A stretch of DNA of 38,233 bases from Saccharofermentans sp. Lineage in GTDB: Bacteria; Bacillota_A; Clostridia; Saccharofermentanales; Saccharofermentanaceae. Made by a program: the position numbers and the translations under genes. The DNA lies in contig JAILHX010000035.1 in NCBI GenBank assembly GCA_024695565.1, forward strand, positions 1-38,233, written 5' to 3'. The number at the start of each line of letters is the position of its first letter. The stretch's first letter is position 1. Below the pieces are notes generated by a model, which worked only from the letters and a program-made list of their open reading frames with translations, made no database searches and had not been told where the DNA came from. Below are positions 32,658-38,233 of this stretch, piece by piece.

Positions 32658-33580
32658 CAGTTGAGGAAGCAGTTTACGAGGATTGCCTTGTGGGCATGAA
32701 GTCTGTTCTCAGCCTCATCGAAAACAACGCTCTGAGGTCCGTCGATGACATCTTCTGTTACTTCATATCCGCGGTAAGCAGGCAGGCAGTGCATGAAGAT
32801 CGCATCTGAATGAGCAACGCCCATGAGCTTGGAGTTGACCTGATAGTTCTTGAAGATCTCAACCCTTTTAGCCTTCTCGGCTTCCTGACCCATTGATGTC
32901 CATGTATCTGTGTAGATAACGTCAGCGCCTTCAGCTGCTTCAAAAGGATCTTCTGTCATGACGATCTTTGAACCTGTAACCTTTGCGTCTTCGTTAGCTT
33001 CGATAACGTACTTCTCAGGGCAAGTGTAGTCCTTGGGGCTTGCAACTGAGATGTCCATTCCTGCCTTTGCACAGGCGTGAAGAAGTGAATTAGCCATGTT
33101 GTTACCGTCGCCCAAGTAAGCGAGCTTCAAGCCTTTAAGTGCGCCCTTGTGCTCCTTTATAGTAAGGAGGTCAGCCAATACCTGTGTAGGATGCTGGTCG
33201 TCTGTAAGACCGTTGATTACAGGGATCTTGCCGTAATTTGCGAGGTCTTCAACGTCCTGATGCTTGAAGGTCCTGATCATGATGCCGTCAACCATTCCGG
33301 AGAGAACATTAGCCGTATCGTAGATGGTCTCGCCTCTGCCGATCTGGATGTCGTTGTTGCTTAAGAAAAGTGCCTGGCCGCCTAACTGATACATACCTAC
33401 TTCGAAGGAAACTCTCGTTCTTGTGGAAGACTTTGTGAAGATCATGGCAAGTGACTTGCCGCTGAGCAGGTGATGCTCGATGCCGGCCTTTGTCTTAGCC
33501 TTGAGATCTACTGCAACGTCTAGGAGATAATCGAGATCTTCGAATGATACGTCCCTGTGGAAATCTATATAGTGCTTCAT
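32657..33580 (-). CDS. argF: Ornithine carbamoyltransferase
   Basis: A 307-residue enzyme that makes citrulline from ornithine and carbamoyl phosphate. The carbamoyl-phosphate loop K-S-S-T-R-T-R (~51-57), H-P-T-Q near 131, and the ornithine-site H-C-L-P-A near 266 are all present. Length is standard. The start follows AAGGAG. It lies 37 bases after argD and overlaps the downstream GNAT by one base. A catabolic OTC is unlikely because of the biosynthetic neighbours. Confidence 0.95.
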   Translation of the reverse strand: MKHYIDFHRDVSFEDLDYLLDVAVDLKAKTKAGIEHHLLSGKSLAMIFTKSSTRTRVSFEVGMYQLGGQALFLSNNDIQIGRGETIYDTANVLSGMVDGIMIRTFKHQDVEDLANYGKIPVINGLTDDQHPTQVLADLLTIKEHKGALKGLKLAYLGDGNNMANSLLHACAKAGMDISVASPKDYTCPEKYVIEANEDAKVTGSKIVMTEDPFEAAEGADVIYTDTWTSMGQEAEKAKRVEIFKNYQVNSKLMGVAHSDAIFMHCLPAYRGYEVTEDVIDGPQSVVFDEAENRLHAHKAILVNCFLN

Positions 33581-33617
33581 TATTGTTACTCCTTGATCCT
33601 TATATTCCTTTTATAAA

Positions 33618-34985
33618 TCAATCTTCTTCGTCATCTGACGGTTCGGCGGGCTTCTTGTCCTCCAATGCCAATGTGTCGAGTTTGTCGATCTTGGCGTTCG
33701 TTACCTTCGCAGCGCTCTCCTTGACCTGATTTTTAGAAGGGAATGCGCCTTTGATCTTATCGAAAACATTCTTGGGACCTGACACGTTCTTTAAAATTTT
33801 ATCGAGAGCCTTAATGAACGATCCTGCCTGCTGCTTGGTGATGATGAGAGGAGGCGCAAGCCTAATCGTTGATTTGCCGATCGCGCTTACGAGGAATCCC
33901 ATAGTCATGAGCTGTTCGCGCATTCCCTGGGCAGTGATGGTGTCATCGAATTCGATGCCGATGAGAAGGCCCATGCCTCTTACCGAACGGATGCAGTTGT
34001 ATTTAGCTCTCAGCTTGTTTAACTTATCGAAGAGATCATCGCTGACATCTCTTACGTTATCGATGATGCCCTGTTCCTCGAATACTTCCATAACGGCATT
34101 TCCTGCTGCGCATGCTAATGGGTTGCCGCCAAATGTGGATCCGTGGTCTCCTACCTTAAATCCTGTTGCAACTTCGTTAGTGCAGCACATAGCTCCGATC
34201 GGAACACCGCCGCCCAAGCCCTTTGCGAGTGTCATGATGTCAGGCGTTACGCCGTAGTTCTGATAGCAGAACATCTTGCCCGTACGTCCGACGCCTGTCT
34301 GCACTTCGTCGAAGATAAGAAGGATGCCCTTTTCCTGACAGAGCTTTTTAACTCCAAGGATGTACTCCTTGTCTGCGGGGTGAACACCGCTCTCGCCCTG
34401 GATGAGTTCGAGCATGACCGCTGCCGTACGCGGATTAACCGCATCGGTCATTGCATCGATGTCGTTAAAGGGAACGTGAACGAATCCCGGAACGTTGGGT
34501 GCGAACGGCTTGGAGAATTTCTCCTGGCCTGTTGCAGCGATGGTGCCCATTGTTCTTCCGTGGAAGCTCATGTCTGCCGTGATGATCTCGTACTTGTTTA
34601 CACTCTTATAATAGAAGTAACTTCTTGCGAGCTTGATGGCTGCTTCGTTGGCTTCTGCGCCTGAATTGCAGAAGAACACCTTGTCTGCAAAGCTGGAGCG
34701 GCAGATCCTGTAAGCGAGCTCTGACTTCTGCGGGATGTGATAGTAGTTGCTGACATGAATGATGTCTTTTGCCTGCTTTGAGATGGCAGAGACGAGCTTG
34801 GGGTTACCGTAACCTAAGCAGTTGACGGCGATGCCTCCGATCATGTCAAGATATTTTCTGCCTTCCGTATCGTAAACATAGCAGCCCTTGCCCTTTGTGA
34901 TGGCAATCGGCAGGAGTGAGAACACCTGCAGGCAGTAATTCTGGTCGTAATCCCTGATGAGGGCGAAATCATTTTCTATACTCAT
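33618..34985 (-). CDS. argD: Acetylornithine aminotransferase with acidic C-terminal tail
   Basis: A 455-residue class III PLP aminotransferase. [10 protein letters not shown] near residue 107 binds cofactor phosphate; [11 protein letters not shown] and [11 protein letters not shown] with the PLP lysine are intact. The folded enzyme should end near residue 400. About 55 extra residues follow ([10 protein letters not shown] onward), rich in Lys then Asp/Glu, ending D-D-E-E-D. The tail is not part of standard ArgD. The ATG overlaps argB by 17 bases. Confidence 0.93.
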   Translation of the reverse strand: MSIENDFALIRDYDQNYCLQVFSLLPIAITKGKGCYVYDTEGRKYLDMIGGIAVNCLGYGNPKLVSAISKQAKDIIHVSNYYHIPQKSELAYRICRSSFADKVFFCNSGAEANEAAIKLARSYFYYKSVNKYEIITADMSFHGRTMGTIAATGQEKFSKPFAPNVPGFVHVPFNDIDAMTDAVNPRTAAVMLELIQGESGVHPADKEYILGVKKLCQEKGILLIFDEVQTGVGRTGKMFCYQNYGVTPDIMTLAKGLGGGVPIGAMCCTNEVATGFKVGDHGSTFGGNPLACAAGNAVMEVFEEQGIIDNVRDVSDDLFDKLNKLRAKYNCIRSVRGMGLLIGIEFDDTITAQGMREQLMTMGFLVSAIGKSTIRLAPPLIITKQQAGSFIKALDKILKNVSGPKNVFDKIKGAFPSKNQVKESAAKVTNAKIDKLDTLALEDKKPAEPSDDEED

Positions 34986-35913
34986 AATGCTCTTTCTTCT
35001 CCTTTACTATCATTGTTCCGATACCGTTCTTGGTAAATGTCTCTAAGATTATCGAGTGAGGGATCCTGCCGTCAATAATGTGTGCCCGGTCAACGCCGCG
35101 GAGCACGGTATCAAGGCATCCCTCGATCTTTGGTATCATGCCTCCGCTGATGATCCCTTCTTCAACAAGATCCTTTATATCATTCTGGTCGAGAACGGGA
35201 ATGATGTAGTCGCTGCCGTCTTCAAGCTTTCTTAATACTCCGCCTACATCAGTCAGCGTGATGAGCTTCGAAGCGCCCAGAGCTACTGCAACTTCAGCTG
35301 CAACTGTATCTGCGTTGATGTTGTAGCTCTCGCCGTTCCTGCCTACGCCGATAGGTGCGATGACGGGGATATATTCGTCGTTTGCAAGCATCGAGATGAC
35401 CTTCGTGTTGATCTTCTTGATCCTGCCTACAAAACCGATATCGATCTGGTTGCCCTCTGCATCTTCAGTCATCTTCTCAGCCTCGATGAGGTTGCCGTCG
35501 ATGCCGGAGATACCGATCGCTTTTGCGCCCTTGCCGCAGAGAGTGGATACGATATCCTTGTTAGTCTTACCGATGAGAACCATCTGTGCGTAGCCCATTG
35601 TCTCATCATCCGTATATCTCAGGCCGTTGACGAAGTGGGACTCCTTGTTGACCTTCTTGAGCATGTCGCTGATGTCGGGACCGCCGCCGTGTACGATCAC
35701 GGGGTTGATGCCGATGTACTTAAGAAGTGTGATGTCGTCCATAACGGACTGCTTCAGGTCTTCGTTGATCATGGCATTTCCGCCGTACTTGATGACGAAT
35801 GTCTGACCGCGCATCTTCCTGATATAAGGAAGTGACTCGATAAGGATCGAAGCCCTGTCCACGTTATTTTTCATGTCACCCGTGATTACGGGATTTTCTT
35901 TCTGTCCTGCCAT
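34969..35913 (-). CDS. argB: Acetylglutamate kinase
   Basis: A 314-residue amino acid kinase that phosphorylates N-acetylglutamate. [10 protein letters not shown] near residue 40, V-I-V-H-G-G-G-P near 75, Y-N-I-N-A-D-T-V-A near 200 and the late K-I-E-G-C-L are typical. A short N-terminal helix region (residues 1-~35) resembles arginine-inhibited hexameric forms. The ATG starts one base after the argC stop with AAGAGGT before it, so it is tightly coupled. Confidence 0.95.
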   Translation of the reverse strand: MAGQKENPVITGDMKNNVDRASILIESLPYIRKMRGQTFVIKYGGNAMINEDLKQSVMDDITLLKYIGINPVIVHGGGPDISDMLKKVNKESHFVNGLRYTDDETMGYAQMVLIGKTNKDIVSTLCGKGAKAIGISGIDGNLIEAEKMTEDAEGNQIDIGFVGRIKKINTKVISMLANDEYIPVIAPIGVGRNGESYNINADTVAAEVAVALGASKLITLTDVGGVLRKLEDGSDYIIPVLDQNDIKDLVEEGIISGGMIPKIEGCLDTVLRGVDRAHIIDGRIPHSIILETFTKNGIGTMIVKEKKEHYEYRK

Positions 35914-35914
35914 A

Positions 35915-36991
35915 TCAGATACCTCTTACGATATTCTTAAGTCCTGTTGTCTCCGGGAGTCCGAACATTACATTCGCTGCCTGGATCGCCTGGAGAGCTG
36001 CGCCTTTGCCGAGATTGTCCTGTGCCGAGAAGAGCTTGATCATTCCCGTATCGGGATCGAAAACCCCGTTTACATCGATGTAGTTAGAGCCTGCTACGGC
36101 CTTAACATCGGGAAGTGTCTTTCCGGGGAGAACTCTTACAAAGGTCTCGTCCTTATAAAAATCATTATATATAGCGTTGATCTTCTCTGATGATACATCC
36201 CCGAAAGCCTCAGTAGGCTTAACGTAGATGGTTGCGAGCATTCCGCGCTTGAAGGGAGCCAAGTGAGGAGTGAACGTGACCTTGATGTCCCCCGGGTTCT
36301 TTCCTGCGAGGAAAGAGCACTGCTCTGATATCTCTGTCGTGTGTCTGTGTCCGACAGCTCCGTAAGGCTTGAATGCTTCGTCTGTCTCGCAGAATGCATA
36401 TGCAAGATCAGCTTTTCTTCCTGCTCCGCTTACACCTGATATGGCATCGATGATGATGGAATCCTCGTCTATCAGGTGATTTTTGAGGAACGGTGCCAGT
36501 GCGATGAGTGAGCACGTCGGATAACATCCGGGATTTGCAACGAGCTGAGCTTCCTTAAGCTGATTCCTGTAGAACTCCGGGATACCGTAAACTGCCTGCT
36601 CCAGAAGTTCCGGATTAGGATGAGTAAGCTTATAAGACTTCTCATATGTAGCAAGATCCTTATATCTGAAGTCTCCGCTGTGATCGATAACTTTTGCTCC
36701 TGCCTTAAGGATCTCAGGTACGACCTTTGCGGATACGCCGTGGGGAAGAGCTGTGATAACAAGATCGGAATCCTCAGCGACTTCGCCGTAAGGAAGCTCT
36801 TCGCAGACAACATCAACGATGCCTCTGAATTCGGGATAGATCTCCGAATAGGGCTTGCCTGCAAAAGTCTGACTTGTAAGGTGTCGGAATCTGAAGCAGG
36901 GATGATTTGCAAAACCTCTTACGAGTTCCGCACCGACATACCCGGTTGATCCGATAATAGATACATACTTCAAAGATTCTTCATTTGCCAT
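35915..36991 (-). CDS. argC: N-acetyl-gamma-glutamyl-phosphate reductase
   Basis: A 358-residue NADPH enzyme reducing N-acetylglutamyl phosphate to the semialdehyde. The dinucleotide loop [10 protein letters not shown] near residue 13, the catalytic cysteine in N-P-G-C-Y-P-T near 155, and the active-site G-H-R-H-T-T-E near 220 are clear. It is the first gene of the operon, behind CGGAGG, a 20-base leader hairpin and an ARG-box promoter. Confidence 0.96.
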   Translation of the reverse strand: MANEESLKYVSIIGSTGYVGAELVRGFANHPCFRFRHLTSQTFAGKPYSEIYPEFRGIVDVVCEELPYGEVAEDSDLVITALPHGVSAKVVPEILKAGAKVIDHSGDFRYKDLATYEKSYKLTHPNPELLEQAVYGIPEFYRNQLKEAQLVANPGCYPTCSLIALAPFLKNHLIDEDSIIIDAISGVSGAGRKADLAYAFCETDEAFKPYGAVGHRHTTEISEQCSFLAGKNPGDIKVTFTPHLAPFKRGMLATIYVKPTEAFGDVSSEKINAIYNDFYKDETFVRVLPGKTLPDVKAVAGSNYIDVNGVFDPDTGMIKLFSAQDNLGKGAALQAIQAANVMFGLPETTGLKNIVRGI

Positions 36992-37010
36992 TTTTAAGCC
37001 TCCGGTCAGG

Positions 37011-37073
37011 GCACATCTGATAATGCCCTTATGTTAGTTTATGCAATATAATGCATAAAAATTCAAAAGTCAA
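37011..37073 (-). promoter_or_regulatory. arg operon promoter with overlapping ARG box and leader hairpin
   Basis: On the minus strand TTGACT (37068-37073) and TATATT (37045-37050) are 17 bases apart. A palindrome, TATGCA-N6-TGCATA (37040-37057), covers the -10 and fits the ArgR/AhrC half-site pattern apart from one or two bases, so arginine repression at the promoter is expected. Downstream, GGGCA/TGCCC (about 37011-37030) forms a small leader hairpin before the CGGAGG of argC. Confidence 0.78.
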
Positions 37074-37455
37074 TATATTAATTACATATTTAAATACGGG
37101 GCATTCAATTGGCATATTAACTCAAAAGAGCGGCCGGGAGCTGAATCAGTGGCCAATAGTAATTAAATAGTAATAATACAGAAGGGTATTTCAGTGGTCG
37201 AAAAGGTATTTTGCACAATGCCCAAAAAGCCCAAAAAAGCCCTAAATCATTGAATTTGCCTCTTTTTCTTGTACAACACACACAAAACTAACAGGGGTTA
37301 TTTGATATATTTGCCAAGCAACCCAAAATACTATGCCAAATTACTTAAATTATTTTTGGTGAGAGTGTCATATAGTATTGAATTTTGTGTTTTGATACTA
37401 TTCTCGTAGTTATCAAGCCCTCTTTGGGTGGGCACAATTTGGAGGTTAATTAGAT
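37074..37455. promoter_or_regulatory. AT-rich intergenic region upstream of the sugar-ABC ATPase gene, with possible operator
   Basis: No gene is visible here. ATAGTAT (37372-37378) and ATACTAT (37395-37401) are exact complements 16 bases apart, a possible operator near the ATPase promoter. A run of CCCAAAAAG-like triplets lies at about 37219-37242. No convincing -35/-10 pair was found. GGAGG at ~37441 is the ribosome site for the gene at 37456. Confidence 0.4.
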
Positions 37456-38136
37456 ATGGCAAGTTTATCTTTCCAGCACGTTTACAAGAAGTATGAGGGC
37501 GGCGTTGTTGCAGTTTCAGATTTCAATCTTGATGTTGCAGATAAGGAATTCGTTATCCTCGTAGGACCTTCAGGATGCGGTAAGTCTACAACACTTCGTA
37601 TGCTCGCAGGCCTTGAAGATATTTCAGAAGGTGAGATTTATATTGACGATCGTTGCGTAAACGACGTACTCCCTAAGGACAGAGACATCGCAATGGTTTT
37701 CCAGAACTACGCTCTCTATCCTCACATGTCAGTTCGTGACAACATGGCATTCGCATTGAAGCTCAGAAAGATGCCTAAGGATGAGATCAACCGTCGTGTT
37801 CAGGAAGCAGCTAAGATCCTTGAGATTGAGCACCTGCTTGACAGAAAGCCTAAGGCTCTCTCCGGTGGTCAGCGTCAGAGAGTTGCTCTCGGTCGTGCTA
37901 TCGTACGTGACCCTAAGGTATTCCTCATGGACGAGCCTCTCTCCAACTTGGACGCTAAGCTCCGTGTACAGATGCGTGTCGAGATCACAAAGCTTCACCA
38001 TAGACTTAAGACAACATTCGTTTACGTTACACACGACCAGACAGAGGCTATGACCATGGGTACCAGAATCGTCGTTATGAAGGACGGTTTCATCCAGCAG
38101 GTTGACTCTCCTACGGAGCTTAGCGTCGAGGTTTGA
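37456..38136 (+). CDS. Sugar ABC transporter ATPase (MsmK/UgpC type), broken at the 3' end
   Basis: The reading frame begins behind GGAGG and encodes an ATPase of the MsmK/UgpC/MalK family: [10 protein letters not shown] (Walker A, ~37-46), [11 protein letters not shown] (Q-loop), [11 protein letters not shown] (signature), [10 protein letters not shown] (Walker B) and V-T-H-D-Q-T-E (H-loop). Family members are ~365 residues, with a C-terminal regulatory TOBE-type domain. Here the frame stops after 226 residues: Q-Q-V-D-S-P-T-E-L is followed by unrelated codons, because the sequence turns into an inverted copy of the gene's own middle. The true gene therefore continues elsewhere. Confidence 0.9.
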   Translation: MASLSFQHVYKKYEGGVVAVSDFNLDVADKEFVILVGPSGCGKSTTLRMLAGLEDISEGEIYIDDRCVNDVLPKDRDIAMVFQNYALYPHMSVRDNMAFALKLRKMPKDEINRRVQEAAKILEIEHLLDRKPKALSGGQRQRVALGRAIVRDPKVFLMDEPLSNLDAKLRVQMRVEITKLHHRLKTTFVYVTHDQTEAMTMGTRIVVMKDGFIQQVDSPTELSVEV

Positions 38137-38233
38137 AAGAGGCTCGTCCATGAGGAAGACCTTAGGGTCACGTACGATAGCACGGCCGAGAGCAACTCTC
38201 TGACGCTGACCACCGGAGAGAGCCTTAGGCTTT
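38113..38233 (-). pseudogene. Inverted partial copy of the sugar-ABC ATPase gene
   Basis: The last 121 bases are the reverse complement of 37845-37965 with about six differences. Read on the minus strand they encode the same residues from the LSGGQ signature to N-L-D-A-K-L-R; every difference I found is silent. The copy runs off the window. It is either part of a second, closely related ATPase gene or a chimeric join; a short shared sequence (ACGGAGCTTA-like) sits at the junction. Confidence 0.8.

Overview
The window looks like a chromosomal contig from an anaerobic, low-to-mid GC Clostridia-type Firmicute. The pointers are strong AGGAGG-type ribosome binding sites, several TTG starts, a SCIFF ranthipeptide locus (typical of Clostridia), a Veg protein, formate-tetrahydrofolate ligase, a ferredoxin-dependent 2-oxoacid oxidoreductase and an RNA-binding RqcP/DivIC pair. 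Genus-level placement cannot be read from the sequence alone. I saw no rRNA, tRNA, CRISPR array, transposase or prophage gene.

Layout. 1-3.2 kb (+): an arylpyruvate/arylacetate cluster with the end of iorA, iorB, a zinc-finger/hotdog thioesterase fusion, a PaaK-type ligase and a double ACT protein. 3.2-8.1 kb (-): a palindromic element, two tandem membrane/zinc-ribbon paralogues, a sodium:solute symporter and a fatty-acyl/aryl-CoA ligase. 8.2-13 kb (+): an asymmetric heterodimeric ABC exporter and a lipoprotein. 13.1-16.2 kb (-): SCIFF radical-SAM maturase, SCIFF peptide and an Orn/Lys/Arg-decarboxylase-like enzyme. 16.3-17.1 kb (-): a zinc-ribbon protein with a degraded HD domain. 17.3-21.9 kb (+): a small unknown protein, a 976-residue acyltransferase-CapA-SGNH fusion and a YhiN-type flavoprotein. 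22.2-26.5 kb (-): SRP RNA, dnaX, ybaB, recR, rqcP, divIC. 26.5-29.5 kb (-): fhs and a membrane-anchored pseudo-beta-lactamase. 29.6-31.1 kb (+): veg and ispE. 31.1-32.1 kb (-): a TPM-like membrane protein. 32.1-37.1 kb (-): argC-argB-argD-argF-GNAT behind an ARG-box promoter. 37.4-38.2 kb: the start of a sugar-ABC ATPase gene that runs into an inverted, synonymously diverged copy of itself.

How genes work together. The first cluster should convert aromatic 2-oxoacids to arylacetyl-CoA and then exchange or hydrolyse the thioester. The SCIFF peptide and its maturase share one promoter with a terminator between them, which should keep substrate in excess over enzyme. The arginine operon lacks argJ and argA but ends in a translationally coupled short GNAT, a candidate N-acetylglutamate synthase. 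The 17.3-20.7 kb pair looks like a cell-surface polymer-modifying unit in which acyl transfer, a CapA domain and an SGNH hydrolase are fused.

The least described content is the acyltransferase-CapA-SGNH fusion, the zinc-finger hotdog protein, the pseudo-beta-lactamase behind fhs, the pseudo-HD zinc-ribbon protein and the structured intergenic region at 21.96-22.07 kb. The last ~120 bases may be an assembly or amplification chimera.
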